From: Hymenochaete sp. R1
Taxonomy: Eukaryota; Basidiomycota; Agaricomycetes; Hymenochaetales; Hymenochaetaceae
DNA: 64,000 nucleotides
Reading direction: 5' to 3'
NCBI GenBank assembly: GCA_019400425.1
Contig: JAFREE010000001.1
Location: 558,001 to 622,000 of the forward strand
Shown here: positions 1 to 12,071 of the stretch, one piece after another
How the letters are laid out: every line of letters starts with the position of its first letter
Numbering within the stretch: position 1 is the stretch's first letter
The notes under the pieces: generated by a model
Databases searched by the model: none
The model's input: the letters and a program-made list of their open reading frames with translations, nothing else
What the model was told of the DNA's origin: nothing
Program-made: the position numbers and the translations under genes

Positions 1-2068
1 TGTACTTCTCTCTTTCCATCTCACACAAAACAAGAATATTGAAAGGGTTACCGCAGGCTCGCCAACAATCCAGAATGGGCCGTCCACAACAAATGAGGTT
101 TCGGCAACAGTGTCGATCCCTAAAGCTGCAGCCACAAGCACTGGGCCGATATCACCCCTAGTCGGACTTGAGAAAACATCCCCTACCCCAGGTCAAAACG
201 CTCCATCCGTTTCACGAGTGGAATCTGGTAGTTCCCGTTTCTTGTCTCTTGGAACATCCGAGAACAACATAGGTCAAAATAGTAACCATTCGCTCAATAA
301 GGATGCCTCGTCACCAGTCATTTCCTTCGACCCACCTCGTCAGTCTCGCCTCCTTGCATTTGGAGCGCAGAATGCGAGGGTTTCTCCTCAAACAAATCCT
401 TTAAGTCCTGTCGTCATCGATCAACCCAACCGCTTCCAGCAAGCGGATTCATATTCCTCCAACTTCGGACGTGCATCTGCTTCGCCCGGTATCCCGCTTT
501 CCGCTCCTCAACCAACTGTTCTTGACAAGACAGGTTTCCAGCACCCACCTATCACTAGCCTTATGGATCTTCAGGCTAACGACAATATTGGCCGACGGTC
601 TGGATTCGATCCTGGGGTCTTGAATCCTCTTTTTTATGAAAACGGTCCACGTGCAAACCATTCAATGGAAATGAACAGAGATCAAAAGCTCAACGAATCG
701 CTTCGGTCTACTGGCTTCCCTCAAGGCCCCAATGAACGTGCCGCACTTCTTGCTCAAATGGAAGCCATGCAATCATCCGACATACGACGAAACACGACCC
801 CACCTTCATCCAGTTATGTAACTTCTCCGGTTTCGCCATTTGAGAGCCATGCCCAAGGTAACCAGACTACGTATTCAGTTGGTAAAGGGAGCAGAATGGC
901 AAAACATTTTGAAAAGCAGAGGGACCCAATTGCGGGTGGCAATAGAAATATGCAGGTTCCAGGCATGCTAGGCAATGTCCCAAATCGTCAAGAGCAAATA
1001 TACAGCAGTTCAACGTCGTCAGAAGCGCGTAATATTCAAGATCTTTTAACTATGCTGAACAACTCGGCTCAGGTAACGTCGTTTCCGTGATTCTTCGAAC
1101 CTATCCTGAGCCATGTTTGTGTTCTTTAGCGTGGTTTGCAATCGCATGGCCTCAATCAAGGCCTGATGCATCATCAAGGATTACCTTCTAATCAAATGGG
1201 ACCGACGAATCCTCTGAGTCGGCACGACTCTTTGTCAGATCGTGATGAAGGAAGCTTTGCTCCAGACGATCTTGTCCCTGGCTTGCGCCCTGCGCCTCCA
1301 AGATCTCGCGACAATAATGGGGGACATCTCTATGGTAATGGGATGGAGGAACCTCTCGGCATGAACCCCCGCTTCAATAATCACAGAGGCGGCTTGGATC
1401 AGTTGCTTCCTGGCCCATTGCATGCACAATATAATGCTCAGGGACTCAATGTTGGTCGTAACGGAGGCGGACTTCCTCAACAGTTGATGCGAAACGGTCC
1501 ATCACCTATGAATAACTTCAGCGCGGCGCAGGGCTTATCCCAACAGCGGCTCCCGCCAGGTCTCGCGAATCTTGGAGGCAGGCCTCCTCACGATCCTGCT
1601 CAGTTCATAGGCGGCGGTGGCAATTTCAATAATCTCCCACCTCAACTTCAGGGAGGTTTGTCTCAGCAAGCTAGCGTCCCACAAGGGTTGAACAATCTGC
1701 AGAACCCAAATTTGGCATTGCTTGGGAATCCTGCGTTTATGCGTGGACAGCCTGGACTCGGTCAGTTAGGGAGCAACGTGAACGAAGGACCAGCCGGTAT
1801 GAACCTACGAAATGTGCCAGGTGCTCCCGTCCAAAACCAGATGCTGGGTCTTGGAGGACCCAATATCGGTCAGAATATGCGCGGTGTCCCACCTTTCAGC
1901 GCCCAGCAACTTCATAATGTGAACGTACCTGCGATGAATCTGCGCCAGAATCAACTCCAACCCCAACTCATGCAGCAGCTTCTCCCGCAACAGATGCAAG
2001 GCCTTCCGAACGGCCAGCCAAACCCAAACGACCTCATCGCTCTCCTCATGGGTGAGCGTAGGGAGTAG
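1..2068 (+). CDS. Q/N/P/G-rich Agaricomycete protein, C-terminal part
   Basis: Partial gene whose 5' end lies left of the window. Base 1 ends an exon, then a 55-nt GT-AG intron (2-56), an exon 57-1072, a 57-nt intron (1073-1129) and the last exon 1130-2068 ending in TAG. Phase is kept at both joins. About 650 residues are visible, nearly all low complexity: S/T/P-rich at first, then rich in Q, N, G and P with many short PPGL, QQR and GLANLGGRPP-like motifs. Two short ordered-looking spots stand out: GSRMAKHFEKQRD and NIQDLLTMLNNSAQ. The architecture recalls the disordered C-terminus of mushroom proteins that may relate to eIF4E-binding or 4E-T-like RNP proteins. That link is from memory of similar proteins and is weak; no catalytic domain is visible. 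It ends with a short LIALLMGERRE tail. Confidence 0.75.
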
Positions 2069-5000
2069 AGAAAAAACTTATCACAACATTCTTCTTGCGA
2101 ACGGACTGTAGCTACGCAAACATGTCACGTACTCAGTACTCAGTAAAATATCCTTTCCTGTGTATATTTCATTCTCCGTGCCTCTTCTATTTTTCTCCCC
2201 CTTTATCCGCTTCTTCTGCCATTTTTTTCCAGTACCACCTGTATCATCGAGAGCCAACGCATTTATTTTAGCCTTTCCGCGTGTCTTCGGTCATGGTCAA
2301 CCTTCCGAAATCTTCTCTCCTCGCATATTTAATCGGGAGGGCAGGACTAGGTTCAAAGAACAATCGGCTGGACCACAGAATACGTGCTCACATGGACACG
2401 AGTGAAAGATTATCCACGCTTGAAATGAATCACATTCTTATTTCACTGACGATCGAAACGGTATCTCGAATGCCGACGTGAACTGGGCGCTACGCTGCGA
2501 CTGACTGCATTTTAAGGTCGCGTTGATCTTCGGCCTTTCGGATGCGGATAAGACTTATCATCGACGCAGAAGAGCAGCATTTTGATGATTTAAGAACTAT
2601 GGACGTCGCCCAGAAGCTGAGACAGAGAATGGAGAGCGAGGATTCGCATGAGAGACTGTCATAAAATAGCCTACAGCCCTTCGAAAGACGTTTTAAAGTC
2701 GCCGAACCGAAGAATTGTTAGTGAGTGCGAGTGTTTGTTCTGCCCGCTTTGGGCCAACGCTTTGAGATGTTTAGAGAGCGTGGATTCCCGCACAAGATTC
2801 GTGTTCCGGTATCCGTCAGGCCGTCTTTCCCTAAATAGACGCGTTTCAGTCACGTGTAAGCTGTATAGCCACTCTGATAAGGTTTCTCGGTCCAATCCGG
2901 AGTTTCCGTTCCTTTCAGCCTGCTCCCTGTCTCATTTTATTTCAATCCTTCCATTTGCTCAAGTTTCTGGGGCTGAGCAGGGCGATCAGTCTGCTCTCTC
3001 GACCTTTTCAAATGAGAGCCGAGCGCTCAGATGATGCTCTTATTCTTATTTGCACCTATCTCATATCATTCATTCTTAACTGGAGACCGGAACAGTCCTA
3101 CAATGGACCTTGTCCATATGCGATCCATCCCAGCTACTCCAACTCAACGAACTGAGACTGCCAAGTTACTCGGATATTTCGTATGGGAGAGGAGAGACGG
3201 CGCGTCACTCGTCACGTCGTCTCGGAGATGCTGGTTGCTCACACGACGGGCGGGCGAACATATTTACATTTGAGGTTTCCTTTTCAATGATATGATGGGT
3301 GATAATGCGGACTCTGACGGGTGCAGAAGATGGCCGATTCCGACTCAAAGTAAAGTAAAGTAGTTCTGCACCTCTCCCATGGAGATTTTTTGCCGACAGA
3401 AAAGCGCTCTGGTCATATGCGGCGTGCTTCGATTTCTGTCATCCCTTCTGCGTCGGAGAAGAGAAGGATACGACCGTTTTTCTCTCTCTTTTACATTGCA
3501 GACGAACGTAGGACTAGTGTGAGACCTGTCTTGATCTTGATACTTTCCCCGAGGCCGCCGCCGCCGCACCCAAACACGAAACAGTTTGGATATACATTTG
3601 CATCTGGTTTCAAGTAACAAATCTCATTATTAGAGTTATACCCGCTGCAACGACCGAGACATTACTGGTCGCCACAGGGACGAGCATGGTCCGTGGTCAG
3701 AGGTCAAGCTGCTGCTCGGTGCTGAAGATGCATTCGGAAGACACAACACAACGGGCGGCACGGATAGGTCTCGGGCGGCGGCAGCGGAAGAGAAAACAGA
3801 GCGCATTTATGGCCCGAGATCATAGACACCGGAGCTAACAGGTGAGCTGTGCGCGATTGGCGAGGTGAGGGTGAGGATTTCAGGTCTGATATCTGGTCTC
3901 TGGCTCTCTCACTCCATTCGATGCCTAGCGCCGGCGGACGTCTGGTAGCGAACGCCAAACTCATATCGGATTCGGCGGGAGGTGGGATAGGAAGGCCCAA
4001 AGAATACGTTCGTCTGTGCATATGTATTGCATCGATAGGCGCGCTTGTGAGGACCCTTGGCTGATTGTAGTCTTGGTGTATGCGGGCGCTGTAGTCGTTG
4101 CGCAGACATCATACGAACAAAGAACTGCCGTCGCGGACGTCCGCCCTGTTCGTGGAAATCATCAATCTAAAGAACCGATCTTCTATTCCCAGCAATACAT
4201 AGGGAAGTTGGTACGAAGGTGCCTAACCTAACCAAGCGCCAGAGTTCCGCTATCCATACTTTGTGTGCACACGACGCACCGGGCACCGTGGATCCTTGAT
4301 TTAGACGCCCGCTTGATTGGGAATGGAGGTGTCGAAAGAGGATCAATCGAGCTGTTTAGTGCAGGGTACACTTGGTGCAACCGACGGCTGGCTAGAAATC
4401 AAGCAGAACAAGCGCGCTATAAGGAGTAGTCCAAGGTGTAATGCAGCGGAACGCGGGACGGCCAATCATTACTCCTCTCCTCGGTGGATGGATCAAAAGG
4501 TTGCTGATGATGAGATGAGCAGTGCAGTGCCATAAAGCCGAGCTCGTAATACCGAAGCCGTAGCCGGTGGGTACTAGTAGTCCACTATTTGAGTAAGCTG
4601 CACAACCATTAGATTCCTTACATGTCATAGAAGCCGAAAACACAAGAAATCCAGCTTGTGAAATGATGGACGGGGTGCGCTCTGAGGATCGATCAGTCTT
4701 TCAAATGGAAAAACTACGCTGGACAGCGATGATGTGCGACGGAGCATCGGCGTCCTCTGAACCGTTCTACAAATTATTTATGATGCCTCTATACCAAGAC
4801 TGGTAGGGAGCAGGCGAAGTTTCTGAGCCGGAATTGAATGCATACACTCAAGCAATAAGGGCTGCAGTGTGATTCAGCGTCCGATACTCACGAGACGGAC
4901 ATTTGCGCCGCGCAGATTACAGTACCCGAAAGATGTTGTACCCGACAAACGTACCGCTCACGTCAATTGGGAATGATTATCGTCCTCGTGTTGATCAGTG

Positions 5001-6663
5001 ACGAAGCATTAAAACTTCTCATACAAGGAGGATCAACCTGAAAATCTGAGCAAGACGTTATTGACAGGCCGCGAAATTGTAGAGGATAAGGGTTTTCTGG
5101 ATTGAGGATAGTGGTCGTGAGCGTAGAGATGGAAGAACAAGGTAAATGAAAGGGTATGGCAGGATTCGTGAGCCGAAGCCGGGACCTTGCAGTAGCGTAT
5201 TGAGAAGAATGCCTGCAGGCGGAAACGTGTTTTCTCTCAATCAGCGCCTAGCCCTGGCATTACTTCAAGGGGGTATCGAAAACACGCCCCCAGAGCTGAG
5301 CTCATTGCACCGATTGCCAGCCACGCGCCGTCGGATGAGCTGGTAGATAACTCCCCTTCGGTGCGATCTAACGTCTTTTCATTTTTTTTCGCCCCTCTCC
5401 CTTCTTCTTGCAAAGGCGCTCGACGGACCTACCATCGAAGCACCTGTTCCTCCACCAGGCTCCTATCCTATCGACAACCTTGTCTTAGCATAGGACAACG
5501 GCGGACGTCCCTTGCGACAAAGGCGCATCCAACAGCACCTTGCCGCACACAAAGCCCCCTCCCCCCATCCCTTGTCATTCTTTTAACATTTCCTTTCGCT
5601 CTTTCCCCCCTCTATCTATCACTCCCTCTTGCCGTTTGCATCGGGACCGACTGCCCTCTAGGCTCTAGCAACTTAATTGACCCCTCACTTGTGACCTACC
5701 CCTGCCTTTCAAAGCCTCATACCGAACGGATTGCCCCGTCGGACATAACACTTAGACGGTACAGCATTTTCATCTGGTGAGTGGCAGAGACGTGCTGGAT
5801 TGTAGAAAAATGGGGACTGAACTCGGATGTGTCGGTGCGTAGGAGCCGAATTTAGAGAGAGGCGACCTTGACCGGCTCGGAGAGTACCCTGGCGACGAAA
5901 AGGTAAGGGAGTGCAGCTGGAGTGGCTTGTTGTTTCCAGAGAAGTTCTAATGAATTGGATTCTAGATCTTGGATACACAGCGAAAGCGATAAGGTGAGAG
6001 AAGGGTTCTTGTGCATTTTTCAAAAGTTGTTCCTTTCCTTCCTCCGTACCGGCGATGGTGACGAGAAATGCGGGTGTTGGAGGAGGGTGGGAGGAGAAAT
6101 GGAAGACGACAAGGACGGGAAGTGAGGACAAAGGGAGGAGTGGAGAACGAGAAACGTGTGGATGGACACGGTGTTTGTTTGGGCATTGCTTGGAAATGCC
6201 GGGACTGAGTTTTGTTTTCTTGAGTGATGTCACGGGCTATGAGAGAACCGAAAGGGGAAGGGCCGGAAGGGACCGAGAGAAGCCGATGCCGGATAGACGG
6301 GAAGCCGAAGACGGGACGGGTAAGATACAAAAGTGGCAGGGTAAAAGGTGGTGACCTAATCGCGGACGATCGATGGATGGATGAGGTGGTTGAAGAGAGA
6401 GGGAGGAGGTGGTGGTTGTGGTTGATTGATGTGAATTGCTGGAGAGTCTCGCAGGGCTCTCGTCCGTCACATTCAGATCCCTGGCCCAGATGATCCCTCT
6501 CCTGCCCTTCCTTATTAGGTCCCTGTCCCGTCTTCTGCCCATCCCCAAGTCCCATTCTTCTCCCTCCCTCTCTTCCTCCCTCCCTCCTTCCCTCCCTCCT
6601 CGTCGTCCACGACAACGACAGAGAGGCCCGCGTCGACAACGTTCTCTGTCTTCATCCGTCACT

Positions 6664-6682
6664 CATCATCATCATCATCATC
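6664..6682 (+). repeat. (CAT/ATC)n trinucleotide repeat
   Basis: Six consecutive CAT/ATC units lie inside the CT-rich cyclin leader. This is a simple microsatellite with no evident coding role. Confidence 0.7.
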
Positions 6683-6852
6683 CCCGTTCGCTGCTCGACG
6701 CGGCTTCTCCTCTCCTATTTCCCTTCTTTTACGACTGGTCTCTACGAGCCTTCTTATCTCTCACTCATCCCATCTTTCGCTCTACAGCATTATCTCTTCT
6801 CAACTCACGTTCGCACAATTATCCATCGATCGGGCTCTTGATTTACCTCTCG

Positions 6853-6918
6853 GTGAGTGTCGGTATATGCTCGTTCGTGCTTTGCTTTGCCATCTATCCA
6901 TTCGCGTCGTAAATGCAG
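6853..6918 (+). other. possible 5' UTR intron of the cyclin gene
   Basis: A canonical donor (TCTCG|GTGAGT) at 6,853 and an acceptor ending AAATGCAG at 6,918 enclose 66 nt inside the CT-rich leader, a size typical of introns in this window. It lies 368 bases before the cyclin start codon. No coding frame tests it, so this is only a candidate. Confidence 0.35.
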
Positions 6919-7286
6919 TCGGGACATTTTAATTCTGGCTGGTTGTTCCAGATATGGGCTAGGATCCTTCTTCGCTCTCTCAGTCAGTGCTTTAGAGGAC
7001 ACTGGTCCCATCCCGCAGGCTTGCCACCCGCCCGTCGTTTATTTCCTTGTTCTTTGTCTTCTTTCTCCCATCTTCTCTCTCTCTCCCAGTATTTCTCTCT
7101 CCTCTCTTCTCCTCTCTTCCTCTTGATCCCTGTATCTGTCTGCAAGTCGCTCTTGGTTTCGGCCACAGCGCTTTATTTCCCTTTGTATCGCATAGATTCT
7201 CTCTTGCCACCTCTTCCCTTAATCTGTAGTCTCTTCGTATAATTGCCACCCCTCGCCTCGCCTTTATATTCGTCTATTCGTACACT

Positions 7287-8788
7287 ATGTCCGCTACGTT
7301 CCTTGCCGTGGCTAACTCGCCTTCGTCTCCTTCTATTTCTCCCAGCTCCGATCATCTCCTTCAGTCCGACAATCTATCGCTCGACATGAAGGACGTTTCC
7401 ACCATCTCCACGCGCAACGTCCGCAACCAAATCTACCCGAAGAAACGACCGTCACCACACCGCGACGGCGTCCAAAAATCGAGATGCAAGGACTCGCCTT
7501 GTTCCTCTCGTCGAACTCCCGCTGCGATCAAGGCGGAAATCCAGCGGCTGCGGCATCGCGAAGCTCAACTTGTTGCGTTCAGAAAAGAAGGCATTTACGT
7601 CGAGGAAGAGTACAGAGAAGACATTTGTTACTACATGCATGAAATGGAGGTGAGTAAAACCAATATGTTAGTGTGACTATATGCAGCACAGGCTGAAGGT
7701 CGAACGCGTACGATTTCCAGTCGTACACAATGGGCTCTGCCGCCGCTATGGATCAACAGCCTGAAATTCAGTGGCATATGCGCCCGTGTCTGGTTGATTT
7801 CCTCGTTGAAGTTCACTTCACGTTCCGCTTGCGACCGGAAACGCTTTACTTGACTCTAAACATTGTGGACCGTTACGTTTCTCGGCGGATCGTATACACG
7901 AAGCATTATCAGCTCGTGGGCTGCGCCGCACTATGGATTGCAGCGAAGTTTGAAGACGCCAAGGAACGCGTCCCGACCTTGACAGACCTCGTTCAAATTT
8001 GTCGCGAGGCGTACGATGAATCCGCTTTCATTCAGATGGAAGGTCATGTTCTCGCCACAATTCAATGGACTTTGGGACACCCAACTGCGGAAGCTTGGCT
8101 TCGATTTTACTGCTGCGGGTCGTTTGAAGAAAATGCACAGGTTCAGCACGTCGCGCGCTTCCTGATGGAAATTACACTCTTCTATCGAGATTTTATCCGG
8201 TTTGCACCTTCAGCCATTGCCCTTGCATCTCTCATTCTCGCACGCTTTATCTGTGGCCAACCTCGCAGGATCTATGACGAACCTGTAGATGTCATCGAAA
8301 TTGTTGAACTTCTGGACAACCGATTAGCAAAGAACGTTGCTGAGCTCTCGGAAACGTTAGTCAAGAAGTATTCCTTCCCATTCTACTCAAAGGCATCAAC
8401 TTTCACTGTACAATGGTACCTCACTGGCAATCGATTTGTGCGACAAATCATTCCTTCACTACTTCCGACGACGCCGGTGTCACGGAATCCTTTGTCTGCG
8501 CTCAGCACCCCGATGAGCACGATGTCCGTGTCTACAGATTCCTCGTCGGATGAGATCGATATGCCCGTCACTCCAACTTCGCCTGTTTATGCTGGGGACC
8601 CATTCTTACTGTCCCGCACGCTACAATCGCGTTCGAGCGACAAGGAAAACCTTCCGAGCAAAGTCGAGCAAAGTGTTTCGACAAAATACTCCAATGCCGC
8701 TGATGATTGCGGGCACGAATACTACCCACGGCATGCTCTACATGACCGCAATGTTCTCGCACCCTCTCCCGTGCGCCAGATTTCATGA
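7287..8788 (+). CDS. CLN1: G1/S cyclin, Cln/Puc1 type
   Basis: Cyclin that would activate the CDK Cdc28/Cdc2 at Start. Two coding exons, 7287-7649 and 7721-8788, join in phase across a 71-nt GT-AG intron and give about 476 aa. Residues 1-95 are a basic, S/P-rich tail. The cyclin N box spans roughly 100-225 with the hallmark MRPCLVDFLVEVH stretch and ALWIAAKFEDAKE, followed by the second cyclin fold to about 330. The C-terminal 140 residues are S/T/P-rich. They contain an SDKEN motif (a KEN-box match near residue 429) and a later RHALHDRN (RxxL), as expected for a protein degraded by the proteasome. The N-box sequence resembles fungal Cln1/Puc1 G1 cyclins more than B-type mitotic cyclins. The ATG follows a long CT-rich leader. 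An unusually large non-coding region lies upstream, which could hold cell-cycle control sites. Confidence 0.88.
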
Positions 8789-11700
8789 TCGGATCATGAG
8801 GCCGCACGACTCGCTCCTCTCCCGGACTGGTCGACTACTTTATTGTGTGCCGATAACGTCTGACATCGCATATTCCATTCTCCCTCTTCAATCAACATCG
8901 TCAGCTCGTTTGCAAGTTAAAAATGTACTTTATCATCATATACGTCAATCGCCAGTAAGTGGCGCCCGCGCAATCTCCTGTCTCAGCAACTTCAACAATC
9001 ATGCATTCCCGAAACCTCATTCATCCTCCATCGCAATTTCCTTCTATACATATTTCGTCCCCGGATCGGAGGCACATTCAAGATGCGGATTCGGTCCCCT
9101 GCTCAAGGCAGTATCCATAACTTTTCCTTTTTTCGGGCTTTTCGAGTCGCGATGTGTACCAGCTCGATCGGACTAATCAAACTACCTTCTGCACTTGTCT
9201 CCTCAAATCCTTTCTTCTTGAGATCCTGTCATTCAATCATCACATCCATTGCAATTCGTGTCACTGCTACATTCTTTTCGTACTGGTATTTTTTTCACAG
9301 CAGCATTCCCCACCAATTTAGTATTCCCCCGTGTGTCGCATATTAGCACCCTTTTACCCCGTTCGTTGTTCCCTATACACCCCGTGCTTTCTGTGGTTTC
9401 ACGGGAGCACAGTATGTCTGGGGTGTATAGCAGGATACCGCCTTTGACTTATTCTTTTTTAGTTAACCCCCCTTCCCCCTTCTTTGCGTCCAACTTGTCT
9501 CAAAAGATGAACAACAAATCCAACAAATGTCTTTCGTTCGCTATTTTGGTTGATTGTCCGTGTGCAGGAATCTCGACGGAATCCGACGGAATGTCGTCTC
9601 CGTATACATGAGAAAACTGAGGGTTCTATTCAATACATTTCGATACAATTTGGCAACAGTCACAACTACAGCCGGTACGGGAGTTCTTATATTTGTCCGC
9701 AAGCGCAAGGAAGGAAACAGGGGAGGACGTAGGGTCGCACGAGTGAAGAGCGGGAGAGGATACACCTGATGCGATATCGGAATCGAGGATTCAGCAAGCA
9801 ATACAGAAGATAGTTCAGCAAGACGGAGGCTGAGACAAGCACAGACGCATATAAAGACGCAATTCTGATGCTTGATTGAACAAAGAAAGGCACAAAGCAT
9901 GGTGTAGACCGCGTTGCCTCGCCGGACGCCGCAAGCACGCGAACCTCAAACTTTAGCCCTTGTTCGCAATTTCTGAGCGTGGAAAAATGGAGCCTTTGAG
10001 CAAGACAAGTGTGAACAATTGGTACAAGGATAGGATGGTCTTTCAGCGGATTTGTGGGTGGGTTCGTGGAAGGAGGTTGTTGATGGGGCTTAATTTACGA
10101 CGGAGAGCCATCAGACTTCGCGCAGGGAGCGAGGTGCCGCCTTGGATACTGGTGCTCTTCCTGTTCGCCTGGGTGGGTTTGCGCGCGTGTGCCACCCGCG
10201 ATCGGCCGTGCAATCAGCTCAGTGTCTTGTCAATGTCGTGAGGGCGAGAAGGGGGGGAAGTGAGAGGAATTAGAGGGCTCAAGCTTGTGTTTCTGTCGTC
10301 ACCAGTAGGGTACAAGGAGCTTAATTTCCGTATAGAGAGACAAACAATTTGTTTTTATTTTAGCTTTGTAAATTGTATAATTCCAGGATTCCGTGGATTT
10401 GGAACGGTGTCTCAGTTCTCAGCATCTATCAGTGCGGGCCCGCAGCGGTGATATTATTTGAGAAGGATGAACTCTGAATATTAATGTGTAGGGGAATGTT
10501 TGGTACACGATTTGCTATCCGTCCAGTGAATTGGTTATTGACTGATACGTGTGGGACGACCGAAATGCTCGCGATTCAGCTCAAGGTATATTTATCATAT
10601 TTTATGAGCAAAGAAGCATGGTTCTAAATGAGCGCCATGCATATGCGAAGATAGGAAAGGTCGGAATCGATCTCGGAAAACGGCGAAGACTGGACTCAGG
10701 CAGGATTGGAAGAAGGTCAAGCAGCAATATCGGCAATGCTATCCGTTCTAACCGGGCATGCCGGAGAAAATCTGGGGATGTGGCAGTGTGGGCCGAACCG
10801 GAATGACGTATGCGTTGCTGTGCTGCGTGCGGGTACAGTTGCAATATTAATGTTGTTTGTTTGGAATTGTCGGAGTCGGACCGACCGTGGCTGGCCGACC
10901 CGCAAGGATGAAAACTCCGGAGACTTGCCGGTGCCAGCCAGTCCCGGCCCCGGGTCGATAATATTGTTCATTGCGGCACTGCATTAAACGTGTACCCTCT
11001 TCTTAGTACTGGTATACTCGGAGCCGGTTGGCAAAATATTCAAAGGTCAGGAAATCCTATGCGTAGAATTCCAAGGACGACGACGACCCTCATCGCTGGT
11101 GTCATCGTCCGGGATGGCCGCCATGTTGCCAGTCAGGACCTCACATCCCACCCTGTCGGCCGCGCGGCGCAAACACTCGAAGAATCATCTATACAAACAC
11201 ACCTCTTTTGCGCAGTCACATCTGGGATCGGGATTCAACTTGAAGTTGCTCAGGGAGGTCGAGACGCTGTTAGCATCATCCGCTCGCAATCGTATCATCC
11301 TCGCAAGACCTCGATCCATTACATCGTAAGCTGCTAACCCGGGAATTTAATCTGGATACGATCCTCCGGAGGAACGAGGAACGGTGACCGTCCTGTCTGC
11401 ATGCCAGGGCCCATGCGTGGGTTACTTCATAGCTTAGTGCTACTGTGCTACAGCATATATCTGATAAAATCATGCTTTTGAACACCGGGCGTTCGTCCAT
11501 GCTTTTGTCAATTCAAGACACGCCATCGGCGTTCCTACACTCCGTCGTTTCCAGTACTGGTATTCTATATCCGTGCATTGCACGAGCTAAGCGAAGAACG
11601 AATATCAGAAATGTGCATATAAAATTCCGGGCGCAAGCATATGGTATCACATCGGACCAGGCTTTCAGGAGGCGGTCAAGGCTCACCCCCGATCTTCCCA

Positions 11701-12071
11701 GGACAAGACCAGTACTCTTTTTCACGGTTTTCTTTCAAAATCACAGACAGCGAGTGGTGTTGCATATTGTGCTCAATTGCGTTATTTCTTACTTGGATTC
11801 CTTTTGACCATTCGTTCCTTTCGCTCGCTCCCGCTCCCCTCGCAAGATGGGTGCTCCTGAGACTTCATCATTCTGCGTTTATGAGCTTGTTCGGAACGCA
11901 TGTTGGTGGTACCTGCGTCATGAAAGATGCGCTGCTGCGGCTGGTCTATGACGACTCATACGAGCTATTCAATCATTCGTATGCCGAAGAAGGGCTCGAT
12001 ATATTCGCACATGAAACAAGATACGAAGACAAGGCGTGTCATAATACACATCCTTTGTCCGTTTATAGAGC
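8789..12071. other. 3.3-kb region without a supported gene
   Basis: This lies between the cyclin stop and the 3' end of the oxidoreductase on the other strand. The first 600 bases are T/C-rich and probably include the cyclin 3' UTR. No reading frame here shows family similarity, a convincing splice pattern or good start context. ORFs up to 208 aa overlap one another in several frames and look like chance. A GC-rich patch lies near 10,868-10,960. I see no tRNA or mobile-element structure. Confidence 0.5.

Larger units (their letters stand above)
2069..7286. other. 5.2-kb gene-poor region and probable leader of the cyclin gene
   Basis: No ORF here resembles a protein family and none has a believable exon structure. 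Base composition changes in blocks: about 5,380-5,720 is pyrimidine-rich on the + strand, about 6,050-6,430 is purine-rich (G/A), and about 6,480-7,240 is strongly C/T-rich up to the cyclin ATG at 7,287. CT-rich tracts on the sense strand commonly mark transcription starts in basidiomycetes, so the last block is read as core promoter and 5' UTR of the cyclin gene. The purine block to its left could be the leader of a transcript going left. The remainder (2,069-5,380) looks like ordinary 3' UTR and intergenic DNA. Confidence 0.5.

Noticed and set aside
5962..6662. Two long R/G/E- or S/P-rich ORFs on the minus strand
   Set aside because: They come from the purine-rich block; composition is pure low complexity and the frames overlap each other.
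9541..9938. Overlapping Cys/Leu/Ser-rich minus-strand ORFs
   Set aside because: Overlapping frames in a T/C-biased region, no start context, no family resemblance.
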